This document shows, piece after piece, positions 7,126-14,548 of a stretch of 19,820 nucleotides of DNA. Location: positions 1 through 19,820 of the forward strand of contig JAJDDU010000341.1 of the NCBI GenBank assembly GCA_029260155.1, in the 5' to 3' direction. The notes under the pieces are model-generated. The model saw only the letters and a list, made by a program, of their open reading frames with translations, had not been told where the DNA came from and did not search any database. Origin of the DNA: Phycisphaerae bacterium (lineage in GTDB: Bacteria > Planctomycetota > Phycisphaerae > UBA1845). Position 1 is the stretch's first letter. Each line of letters starts with the position of its first letter. The position numbers were made by a program, and so were the translations under genes.

Positions 7126-10100
7126 ATGTCAGCGGTTAAGCGTGTGATCTGTTGTGCGGTTGTGGCCATCTCCGCCGCGCAACGCCCGGTCCTCGCCGGG
7201 GGCATGGCTGAGGCGTACTTCACCTACCAGGGGCAGCTCAAGGAGGCCGGGGTTCCGGTAAACGGCGCGATAAGCGTCATGTTCACCCTCTACAACGCCC
7301 CGGAGCTAGGCGACCAGATAGGCGCGGCGTATTGGCCTCTGGAGGGCGTGGAGGTGCTAAACGGGCTGTTCAGCGTCGAGGTGGACGTCATAACCTTCGG
7401 ACCGGATGCGTTCAACGGAGACCCGCGCTGGCTTCAGATCGCCGTGGACAACGGCGGCGGATGGGTCGATCTCAGCCCGCGGCAGCCCATCACGCCGGCC
7501 CCCTACGCTCTGTACGCCTATGACTCACTCGGCGGGGGAGGCGGCGACTCTATCTGGTCCGCCTCCGGAGCGGACATCTACTACATCGATGGGCTTGTCG
7601 GTGTCGGGACGGAATACCCGTGGGCCCAGATGACCGTGATTGGTAACGCAGAAGTCGAGGAGGCCGTCTACGTCGAGAACTCGGGAAACGGTGTTTCAGC
7701 GGTACTCGGTGGGATGTCGGCCGCCGTCGAGGGCAATGCCGACGTGGGAGAGGTATCGGTGTCCGGGGTGGTCGGCAGGACGGACAGTATGGACCGCGCA
7801 GGCGTCTATGGAGCTAACTACTCCTTCGGCTCTGGGATCTGCGCCGGCGTTTGGGGCTACACACCCAACCCCAACGGGTACGCGGGTTACTTCGATGGTC
7901 GAGGCTACTTCACCGACGAGGTCGGTGTCGGCCGGATACCCACGACCAAGCTGGACGTGGCCGGCACGGTCAGGATGGACGGATTCCTGCTCACCGATTC
8001 CCCTATGGCAGGGTACGTGCTCACGGCGGACTCGACTGGCGAGGGAAGCTGGCAGCCCGGCGGCGGAGGCGGGAACTCGTACTGGACTATTGACGGTGAA
8101 GGCATCAACTACCAAGCCGGCCACGTTGGGATTGGCGCCGATAGCACCGGCCTTGCCGGCCTCAACGTGACGACCGGCGGCCAGCAGGCCATCCACGCCC
8201 ACAATAGCAACGCGTCCGCTCAGACGTTCGCCCTCTACGCGGAGGCTGACAGCACCTTGGCCAGGACTATATTCGGTCGCGCGACGGCGCCGTCGGGGGC
8301 GACGGTCGGCGTTTTCGGGTGGTCAAACAGCCCGGATGGCTACGGCGTGTTTGGTCGTGCATCGGCCGAATCGGGGGCCGGCGTGGGTGTGCACGGCGAG
8401 TCAAGTAGCCCCAACGGCTTCGCCGGTTATTTCGAAGGCAGGGGGTACTTCAGCGGCAACGTGGGCATCGGTACCACGACGCCCGGTTCGCCACTGACGG
8501 TGAACGGGCCCATCGAGTCAACGTCCGGCGGAGTCAAGTTCCCCGACGGGACGACCCAGACCAGCGCAGCCACCGGCAGTGGCGGCGAGTCGCCGTGGCA
8601 GCAAGCCGACAGTGAGATCTACTACAACAGCGGCAATGTGGGGATTGGCACTACCAACCCCACTGTCATGCTGGACGTCGTTGGCGACATAAAGGTGGAG
8701 GGTTTCCGGCTCACGGACGCTCCGGATGCCGGTTTTGTGCTCACCTCCGATGCTCAGGGATATGGTTCATGGGAGCCGTCCAGCGGTGGTGACGATTCAC
8801 TGTGGCAGCCGAACGGCAACGACATCTACTTCGACGTCGGCGATGTGGGTATCGGTGTCAGCAGCCCGGCCGCCGGCCTGCACCTCGCCGGCGGGCAATG
8901 GGACGTCGCCAACACCGAAGGCGACTTCAAAATTGGCAGCGGCACGTATCGGCTTAAGATGGGCGTCGCCACTGCCGGCGGCGGAGCGGGACACTGTCGC
9001 ATATTCGCCGCCGGCCCCTCGTCCGAGCTGATACTCGGAGCCGGCGGACAGGATCGGCTGGCTGTCTCCGACACCAAGGTCGACGTCGACGGTCCGATCG
9101 AAGTGGACGGCTTCAAACTCACTGACACGCCGATCGCGGGGTACGTGCTCAAGTGCGATTCGTTGGGTAACGGTACATGGCAGCCGGGCGGGGGCGGAGG
9201 GGGCGGCGAATTCGACCTGCCCTACGAAGGCAGCGTGACCGTCAACGACGACGCCTTCAAAATCACCAACAGCGGGATGGGCTTCAGCACCCATGCAATC
9301 ACCGGGGTCATTAGTAACGCGGGTTCCAGCGATGCGTCGGCGGGCTTCTTCAACGCGGTGGGCTCCGGCATTGCGGTCCATGCCGAGAGCGACAGCAGCA
9401 CCACGATCTACGCACACAACTCAGGTAGCGGCAAGGCGTTTCATGGCTCTACCAACGGCAGCGGCGGGGGCAATTTCCGCTCCTCCATGAATGGGGGGTA
9501 CGGAGTCAAAGGTGAAGCCACGAGCAGCGGAAGTTCCTCCGAGAACCGCGGCGGTTGGTTCACAGCCACGAACAGCTCCGGTGGCATTGGCGTTGAGGCC
9601 GAGGGCGATGCAGTAGGCATCAAGGGCAAATCGACGAACTCCGGAGGTGTCGGTGTAAGGGGGGAGGCCACGGGAGCCGAGAGCGTCGGTGTCTACGCAA
9701 CATCACCGTACATCGCCGTGCAAGGCTCCAGCTCATACGAGGCGGGCCGATTCACCGGCAAACTCAGGGTTCGACGGGCCGGGAGCACCGATACCGTGTT
9801 CCTGGTCGACAGCGACGGAATCACCAAGGTGGACGTCTTGCAGATCATGGGCGGTGCCGACCTGTCTGAGCAGTTCGACGTCCAGAGCGATCAGAGGCGG
9901 GCCGAGCCGGGAATGGTGGTCTGCATCGACCCTGACAACGCGGGGAAACTCGTGGTCAGCGGCAAATCCTATGACCGCACGGTGGCTGGGATCATTAGCG
10001 GGGCCGGCGGGATCAAGACCGGCATGTTGATGGGACAACACGAGACCGTGGCCGACGGTGCCTATCCCGTGGCACTTACCGGCCGCGTCTATGTCTGGGC

Positions 10101-10275
10101 CGACGCCTCCAACGGGGCCATCGTACCCGGTGATCTGCTAACCACCTCCGAGGTCCCCGGACACGCTATGAAGGTGACCGACCACCTCAAGTCCCACGGC
10201 GCCACGCTGGGCAAGGCGATGACCTCCCTGGAAAGCGGTCGGGGGCTGGTCCTGGTTCTGGTGAGTCTTCAGTAG
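7126..10275 (+). CDS. Large secreted modular fibre-like repeat protein
   Basis: A 1049-residue exported protein. A signal peptide (MSAVKRVICCAVVAISAAQR, cleavage after VLA at about 24) precedes a domain (about 28-130) beginning AYFTYQGQLKEAGVPVNGAI and ending LSPRQPITPAPYALYA, seen at the start of many bacterial secreted proteins. The middle is built of degenerate modules resembling phage tail-fibre shafts: xGFxLTDxPxAGYVLTxDS-GxGSWQPGGGGG occurs at about 7978, 8698 and 9106, alternating with (N)VGIGTTxPxxxLxVxG and NGxAGYFxGRGYF (about 7876 and 8416), joined by glycine-rich linkers. The last ~145 residues (from about 9840, DLSEQFDV, then PGMVVCIDPDNAGKLVVSG and VAGIISGAGG) form a conserved-looking terminal domain reminiscent of self-processing fibre ends; that is tentative. 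AAGGG sets the ATG; the frame is open upstream to 6874. It heads a three-gene operon, with the protease gene 27 bases downstream. Probably an extracellular trimeric-type fibre; partner unknown. Confidence 0.8.
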   Translation: MSAVKRVICCAVVAISAAQRPVLAGGMAEAYFTYQGQLKEAGVPVNGAISVMFTLYNAPELGDQIGAAYWPLEGVEVLNGLFSVEVDVITFGPDAFNGDPRWLQIAVDNGGGWVDLSPRQPITPAPYALYAYDSLGGGGGDSIWSASGADIYYIDGLVGVGTEYPWAQMTVIGNAEVEEAVYVENSGNGVSAVLGGMSAAVEGNADVGEVSVSGVVGRTDSMDRAGVYGANYSFGSGICAGVWGYTPNPNGYAGYFDGRGYFTDEVGVGRIPTTKLDVAGTVRMDGFLLTDSPMAGYVLTADSTGEGSWQPGGGGGNSYWTIDGEGINYQAGHVGIGADSTGLAGLNVTTGGQQAIHAHNSNASAQTFALYAEADSTLARTIFGRATAPSGATVGVFGWSNSPDGYGVFGRASAESGAGVGVHGESSSPNGFAGYFEGRGYFSGNVGIGTTTPGSPLTVNGPIESTSGGVKFPDGTTQTSAATGSGGESPWQQADSEIYYNSGNVGIGTTNPTVMLDVVGDIKVEGFRLTDAPDAGFVLTSDAQGYGSWEPSSGGDDSLWQPNGNDIYFDVGDVGIGVSSPAAGLHLAGGQWDVANTEGDFKIGSGTYRLKMGVATAGGGAGHCRIFAAGPSSELILGAGGQDRLAVSDTKVDVDGPIEVDGFKLTDTPIAGYVLKCDSLGNGTWQPGGGGGGGEFDLPYEGSVTVNDDAFKITNSGMGFSTHAITGVISNAGSSDASAGFFNAVGSGIAVHAESDSSTTIYAHNSGSGKAFHGSTNGSGGGNFRSSMNGGYGVKGEATSSGSSSENRGGWFTATNSSGGIGVEAEGDAVGIKGKSTNSGGVGVRGEATGAESVGVYATSPYIAVQGSSSYEAGRFTGKLRVRRAGSTDTVFLVDSDGITKVDVLQIMGGADLSEQFDVQSDQRRAEPGMVVCIDPDNAGKLVVSGKSYDRTVAGIISGAGGIKTGMLMGQHETVADGAYPVALTGRVYVWADASNGAIVPGDLLTTSEVPGHAMKVTDHLKSHGATLGKAMTSLESGRGLVLVLVSLQ

Positions 10276-10302
10276 TCGCGGCAACACGCAGGAGGAATTT
10301 CC

Positions 10303-11913
10303 ATGAGGACGTATGCTCGAATCCTAGCCGCCGCGTTGCTCGCGACGGTGACAGGTACGCTTGCCTCCCAAGGGCAACAGCAAGACGCTGAAATCCACGA
10401 AGCGTTTCCCATGCTTGTCCCGGTGGACCCAGCCGCCGTCGCGGTCGTCCCGTCCGCGCCGCTGGGCATCGAGATGGCGGACGCGTTTCAACCTGGGATC
10501 AACGTTCGTGACCTTGGCGAGTTGAGCTTCGAGGCCATCGCCGAGGCGGATCGGAGGTCGGCGGAGAAGTACGCCGACGTGACGCCCGGTCCGGCCCGCG
10601 TCGGTTTGAACCGCGCGATCGAGCCTAGTCCGCTCACCACGCATGATGCGCTGGTTGCGGAACTCGATGACAACGAGAACATTTGGACGCTCGCAATTCA
10701 GTCGCCCGGTGCTTACGGCATTCGCCTGCACTTCGCGGGCTTTGACGTTGGCGACGCATCGGTGATCGTCTATGCGGATGCCCCGGCAGGCCTGATCGTC
10801 CGCGGACCGTACACCGGTTCGGGCGCGGACGGTGACGGCGATTTCTGGACGGCCACACTGCCGGGCGACGAAGTGTTCATCGAGATAGTCGGCGAGCGGG
10901 AGCCCGTGTTCGAGATTGCCGAGATTACGCACTTCGATCGCGACCCCGGCGGGTTCATGGGCACTGAACTGGATGATGGCCCGCCGCTGCTCGATTGCCA
11001 TCTCGATGTGAATTGCCACGGCAGCGTGGACTGGTCGGCCAAGATGGCCACTGGTCAGATGAACTGGACCGATGGTGAGGGGAGTTACTCATGCACCGGG
11101 ACCCTGCTCAACGACCTCGATGATGAGACGATAGTTCCATACTTCCTGACAGCCAGGCACTGCCTTCATACCCAGGCTGAGGTGGATACGCTGGAGGTGG
11201 TCTGGAAGTATCAGACGGACACCTGCGGCGACGTAGGCAGCGTGCCGTCCTGGCCAAGCCTACCCCGCAACGTCGGTGGGCTGCACCTGCGCAGCTACGA
11301 CGAGAACGACATGGAGTTCATGCGGTTGGACGGGAACCTGGTTGGTGGCCTGGGCCTGGCGGGTTGGACCGAGAGCACAAGCTCCGCCCAGTACGGCGTG
11401 CACCATCCCAAGGGCTCTTGGAAGCGGGTCGTATTCCTGGAAGACGTCATCTTTGGATGCCCGACGTTCGATCCAACTGACTACGACTCCTACGACCAGG
11501 TAGACGGGTTGACCCAGGGCGGATCGAGCGGTTCGGGAGCCTTCAACGGTTCCGGGCAACTCGCCGGTCAGCTCTGGGGCATCTGCTCGGCGACGACCGA
11601 TCCGAAGGATCTGAACTGTAGCAACATTGACAACTTCTGGACGGTCTACGGCGAGTTCGAAGAGAGCTGGAGCAAGATCGGGTGGTACCTCATCATCGGC
11701 GGGACGATGTATGTCGATCCGGCGTCGCAGTGCCCGATACCGCAGGGTACGGAGACGTGCCCACACGTTTCGCTCGAGACTGCAATCGACGCCGCCTGGG
11801 AAGAACTGCGGATCAAGATCCAGACCGGTTCGTATCCGGGCCCACTGTACTTCGATAAGCCGCTGACGTTCATGGCCATGAACGGGACCGTGACCATCGG
11901 CGCGGAGCCGTAA
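10303..11913 (+). CDS. Secreted trypsin-fold serine endopeptidase (lysyl-endopeptidase-like)
   Basis: A 536-residue exported protease. After a signal peptide (MRTYARILAAALLATVTGTLAS) comes a pro/N-terminal region of about 230 residues including a beta-rich part (YGIRLHFAGFDVGDASVIVY), then a cysteine-containing trypsin-like domain. The triad is visible as His286 in FLTARHC, Asp336 in ENDMEF and Ser409 in GGSSGSGAF. The layout and the SCTGTLLN / ARHC spacing resemble the Achromobacter/Lysobacter lysyl-endopeptidase group, but specificity cannot be read directly. The C-terminal ~80 residues (GTMYVDPASQ, then IKIQTGSYPG and MNGTVTIG) look like the opening turns of a right-handed beta-helix that stops early, perhaps a sorting tail. 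AGGAGG lies 7 bases before the ATG, and the gene starts 27 bases after the fibre gene, so the two are co-transcribed. It may process the fibre protein or degrade external protein. Confidence 0.88.
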   Translation: MRTYARILAAALLATVTGTLASQGQQQDAEIHEAFPMLVPVDPAAVAVVPSAPLGIEMADAFQPGINVRDLGELSFEAIAEADRRSAEKYADVTPGPARVGLNRAIEPSPLTTHDALVAELDDNENIWTLAIQSPGAYGIRLHFAGFDVGDASVIVYADAPAGLIVRGPYTGSGADGDGDFWTATLPGDEVFIEIVGEREPVFEIAEITHFDRDPGGFMGTELDDGPPLLDCHLDVNCHGSVDWSAKMATGQMNWTDGEGSYSCTGTLLNDLDDETIVPYFLTARHCLHTQAEVDTLEVVWKYQTDTCGDVGSVPSWPSLPRNVGGLHLRSYDENDMEFMRLDGNLVGGLGLAGWTESTSSAQYGVHHPKGSWKRVVFLEDVIFGCPTFDPTDYDSYDQVDGLTQGGSSGSGAFNGSGQLAGQLWGICSATTDPKDLNCSNIDNFWTVYGEFEESWSKIGWYLIIGGTMYVDPASQCPIPQGTETCPHVSLETAIDAAWEELRIKIQTGSYPGPLYFDKPLTFMAMNGTVTIGAEP

Positions 11914-11969
11914 GTGACTCGCCGGATGAACGGGGCGCTGCCACATGATGGCACAACTGGAGACAAGAA

Positions 11970-12383
11970 ATGAACCCTCTCGCACATAGCTCAGTGCGGA
12001 CGTTAGCGGCGTTGTCCATCATCGCAATGGGTGCCGCGATCGCTGATGACTATACTCTCGACTGGCGAACGATGGACGGTGGCGGAGCGACGCGCAGCAC
12101 CGGCGGCGCCTTTGCGTTGAGTGGGACAATCGGCCAAGCCGACGCCGGTGTGTTGGCCGGCGGACCCTTCACGCTCTCAGGCGGATTCTGGTTCGGGCAG
12201 GTGCGCTGCGACTGCAACTACGACGCCGGCGTCAACTTGCTGGACTACGTCGATTATCAAAACTGTCTATCCGGCCCCGGCGGTGGCCTCATCGATCCGG
12301 CCTGCGCTTGCTTCGACCTGGACGAAGACGATGACGTTGATCTGCACGACTTCAGCGCCCTGCAGGCAGCCGTCACCGGGTAG
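11970..12383 (+). CDS. Small secreted protein with dockerin-like C-terminus
   Basis: A 137-residue exported protein with a signal peptide (core AALSIIAMGAAIA) followed by DYTLDWRTMDGGGATRSTGG and a second turn ending TLSGGFWFG, a short domain common in planctomycete secretomes. The C-terminal half has two EF-hand-like, Asp/Asn-rich segments, CDCNYDAGVNLLDYVDYQNC and FDLDEDDDVDLHDFSALQA, arranged like a type I dockerin and likely to bind calcium. Dockerins normally dock onto cohesins; in planctomycetes these ends occur on many secreted proteins without a cellulosome and may be a sorting or anchoring signal. GGAGACAAGAA precedes the ATG, 56 bases after the protease stop, so it is probably the third gene of the operon. 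Its end resembles that of the large protein at 14549-18871. Confidence 0.8.
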   Translation: MNPLAHSSVRTLAALSIIAMGAAIADDYTLDWRTMDGGGATRSTGGAFALSGTIGQADAGVLAGGPFTLSGGFWFGQVRCDCNYDAGVNLLDYVDYQNCLSGPGGGLIDPACACFDLDEDDDVDLHDFSALQAAVTG

Positions 12384-12552
12384 TGGGTCCTGCTCCGAGC
12401 GGGAGCCTCCAGGGGCGCAAACCCGCGCTCTGGTCGCAACGCGCGTTAGCACGCATGGCGCGTGGCGGTGGAGAGATACGTCGAAGGCGATGCACGGGGT
12501 TGTGCCTCCCGAAAACTCCGTCGCCCTTGTCAGGCAAGGAGTTACGTCGCGG

Positions 12553-12572
12553 GCTGAACGAGCTCGTTCAGC
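12553..12572. repeat. Perfect 20-bp palindrome upstream of transposase
   Basis: GCTGAACGAGCTCGTTCAGC reads the same on both strands with no spacer, 41 bases before the transposase start. It could extrude as a cruciform, bind a dimeric protein (for example the transposase), or form an RNA hairpin in read-through transcripts. A perfect 20-bp dyad is unlikely by chance at a given place. Confidence 0.85.
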
Positions 12573-12581
12573 GTACGATGA

Positions 12582-12607
12582 ACCCTCACAAACAGCGAAT
12601 TGAGGGT
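12582..12607 (+). promoter_or_regulatory. Hairpin covering the transposase ribosome binding site
   Basis: ACCCTCA (12582-12588) and TGAGGGT (12601-12607) form a perfect 7-bp stem with a 12-base loop. The 3' arm contains GAGGG, the Shine-Dalgarno of the transposase ATG at 12613. In a transcript reading in from outside, this stem would hide the ribosome binding site, a known way insertion sequences limit expression from neighbouring promoters. Confidence 0.6.
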
Positions 12608-12612
12608 GTCAC

Positions 12613-13632
12613 ATGGCCTTCGTGAACGTGCTCGCTTTCCTCCGCTCGTTGATGCGGACACACGCCGAACTTGCCGTCGAGAATCTCGCTTTGGGCCAGC
12701 AGCTTGCGGCCCTGCAGCACCGGTCCAAACGCCCACGGCTCCGCAAGCGAGACCGCATCTTCTGGGTATGGCTAGCCAGATTCTGGTCGAATTTGCGCTC
12801 CGCGCTGCTGATCGTCCAGCCAGAGACCGTGCTTCGTTGGCACAAGCAAGGCTTCAAGCTCTATTGGAGATGGAAGTCGCGATCCAGGAAAGCCGGCCGC
12901 CCGAGGATCGATGCCGAGATCCGCAAACTGATTCGGCGCATGTCTCGCGACAATCCGCTCTGGGGCACGCCGCGCATTCAATCTGAGCTGGCGCTGCTTG
13001 GCTATGCCGTGGCCGAGTCGACCATCGACGTCTACAGAATCCGCCTTCCAATGCCACCGGCGCATACATGGCGAACGTTCCTCGATAATCACGTTCGCGA
13101 TATCGTGGCTGTCGACTTCTTCACCGTTCCCACCGCGATATTGCGCATCCTGTACGCGTTCCTCGTTCTTCGCCATGAACGTCGCACAGTCGCCCGCTTC
13201 AACGTGACAGCACACCCTACAGCACAGTGGACAGCCCAGCAGGTCGTTGAGGCCTTCCCGTGGGAAGAAGCGCCGCGATTCCTCATCCGCGACCGTGATG
13301 CCATCTACGGCCGTGAGTTTCGGGAGCGCGTCAAGAATACGGGCATCGAGCAAGTCGTCACGGCCTATCGCTCGCCATGGCGAAGCCCATTCGTCGAGCG
13401 CCTGATGGGCTCGATTCGGCGCGAGTGCCTGGAGCACGTCATCGTACTGAACGAACGGCATCTCCGGCGCATTCTCTCCTCATACTTCGCGTATTATCAC
13501 GAGGCTCGGACACATCTTTCCCTGGAGTGCAACTCGCCTGTTCCCCGCGAGATCGAGCCGCCTGAGCGTGGCAAGGTGATCGCGATTCCGCAGGTCGGCA
13601 GCTTGCATCATCGGTATCGCCGCGATGCTTGA
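12613..13632 (+). CDS. Insertion-sequence transposase with DDE integrase core (IS3/IS481-like, single ORF)
   Basis: A 339-residue transposase. The N-terminal ~140 residues are basic and helical (ENLALGQQLAALQHRSKRPR, then WGTPRIQSELALLGYAVAES), the DNA-binding part seen in IS3/IS481-type enzymes. The retroviral-integrase core follows, with Asp168 in DIVAVDFF, an Asp in IRDRDAIYG (227 or 229) and Glu262 in PFVERLMGSIRRECLEHV, so the catalytic triad appears intact. The C-terminus HHRYRRDA and full length suggest an active or recently active copy. GAGGG sits 6 bases before the ATG. No orfA-type companion or programmed frameshift is visible. Element ends were not found: no matching inverted repeats or target duplication could be recognised, although a 12-bp palindrome CGGGACGTCCCG lies at 13656-13667 after the stop. 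Confidence 0.9.
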   Translation: MAFVNVLAFLRSLMRTHAELAVENLALGQQLAALQHRSKRPRLRKRDRIFWVWLARFWSNLRSALLIVQPETVLRWHKQGFKLYWRWKSRSRKAGRPRIDAEIRKLIRRMSRDNPLWGTPRIQSELALLGYAVAESTIDVYRIRLPMPPAHTWRTFLDNHVRDIVAVDFFTVPTAILRILYAFLVLRHERRTVARFNVTAHPTAQWTAQQVVEAFPWEEAPRFLIRDRDAIYGREFRERVKNTGIEQVVTAYRSPWRSPFVERLMGSIRRECLEHVIVLNERHLRRILSSYFAYYHEARTHLSLECNSPVPREIEPPERGKVIAIPQVGSLHHRYRRDA

Positions 13633-13992
13633 CCGCTGAGATTCATTGGCTGGTACGGGACGTCCCGGGTCGGCGTGCGCAACCACCCCAGATTCGACCG
13701 CTCTCCGCAGCGATGCACTCCGTGGACGCGGCGTATTTGTCGCTCTCGGCGGCCCGTCTCCCCGCAAATCCGTCACCGGGCAGGTTCGTCTCCGCCTGGA
13801 TGAGGTTTTCGGGAACTACAACTCGTGCTTGATCATCAAACATCGGCACCTCAAGCCACTGGAGCTCCGTCGCCTCGGCGTCGGCCCTCACCTTGGACGG
13901 GGTCGATGTCGAGGCGATGGAGCGGAAGGGGCGCCCCCTGGCAGCTCCAGAATCGAGGCCGAGCGCCCCCCCCAGGTCATGCGAACATCTAC

Positions 13993-14075
13993 CCAACAAA
14001 CTAACCCTGGGGGTGGATCAGGAAACGGGGTGAAGGTCAAGCCGGAAAACTAACCCCGCGACTGGTACAGAAATC
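13993..14075. repeat. Two imperfect 34-bp direct repeats (49-bp period), possible IS21-type end
   Basis: Positions 13993-14026 and 14042-14075 match at 23 of 34 bases, sharing AAACTAACCC, then TGG, CAG and AA in register. Tandem repeats of about this size near an element end are typical of IS21-family termini, and the string TGGATCAGGAAACGGGGTGA resembles such ends as I remember them. No istA or istB gene is adjacent, so this would be a leftover end. Confidence 0.45.
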
Positions 14076-14244
14076 GGGGGCGGGCCAGTAAGTCTCTTGT
14101 TGACAAGATCTGCGGAGTATTCAGGAGGGGCAATCTGGTTTGCGCACTGACCGGAATCGAATCTAGTGTTCCCCTTGATTCTGTACCGAAGCCTGGTGCC
14201 GCACCCGAACTCAGAGTGTCAGATCGCTGCCCGGCGACCGACGG

Positions 14245-14376
14245 ATGGGTCGATTGAGCTTTTCAGGATGGACAGCCCCCGAATCGCTGGCTGCGCCAGC
14301 CACAGCCTTCGAGGACGTGTTGATCGAAGTTCTCCGTGATGGGGCCGAGCGGCTGTTGGGCCAGGCTGTCGAGGCC
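14245..14376 (+). pseudogene. N-terminal fragment of an IS256-family (mutator-type) transposase
   Basis: The plus-strand frame contains AFEDVLIEVLRDGAERLLGQ followed by AVEA, closely resembling the conserved N-terminal helix of IS256-family transposases (…LTEVLREGARRLLAQAVEAE…). After this block the sequence loses all similarity (ASGGNASSSGTARR), and the DDE core, which should extend a further ~350 residues, is absent. It is a truncated relic left by recombination or overwritten by later insertions. Similarity was judged from memory of the family over about 24 residues. Confidence 0.5.
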
Positions 14377-14548
14377 GCATCCGGTGGCAACGCGAGTTCA
14401 TCCGGGACTGCGCGCCGGATTTCAGTGTCGCGCGGTATACTGATGTCTGGTCGAACGCAGTGGTTTGCATCCGACGCCGGGTGGGTCGTTACGTTCGTGT
14501 CCATTTTGGACTCGCGTTGCGCGGCCTACCACCACGGTCGACCGATCT

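Larger units (their letters stand above)
12384..12612. other. Gap between dockerin-like gene and transposase, rich in dyads
   Basis: No gene is seen in these 229 bases. There are several inverted repeats: GCTCC/GGAGC at 12392-12406 just after the dockerin-like gene (a weak terminator candidate without a T-run), AACTCC/GGAGTT at 12514-12543, a perfect 20-bp palindrome at 12553-12572 and a hairpin at 12582-12607. The left end of the insertion sequence probably lies here, but I could not define its terminal repeat. Confidence 0.6.
13633..14548. other. Gene-poor stretch with mobile-element debris
   Basis: These 916 bases separate the transposase from the large metalloprotease gene. No intact gene is supported. 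Visible pieces are the 12-bp palindrome at 13656-13667, two imperfect 34-base direct repeats at 13993-14075 and an IS256-like N-terminal fragment at 14245-14376. Long open frames exist on both strands around 13643-14053 but lack a ribosome binding site and recognisable motifs, and each could be the shadow of the other. The promoter of the large gene should lie near the right end; TATACT at 14436-14441 is a possible -10 without a good -35. Confidence 0.55.

Noticed and set aside
12772..13461. 229-codon minus-strand open frame
   Set aside because: It is entirely opposite the transposase, whose DDE motifs make the plus strand the coding one.
13643..14053. Overlapping open frames on both strands (118 and 135 codons)
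   Set aside because: Neither has a ribosome binding site or family similarity I can see, and each could be the shadow of the other.
14436..14441. TATACT as a -10 box for the large metalloprotease gene
   Set aside because: No acceptable -35 hexamer lies 16-18 bases upstream; kept only as a weak possibility.
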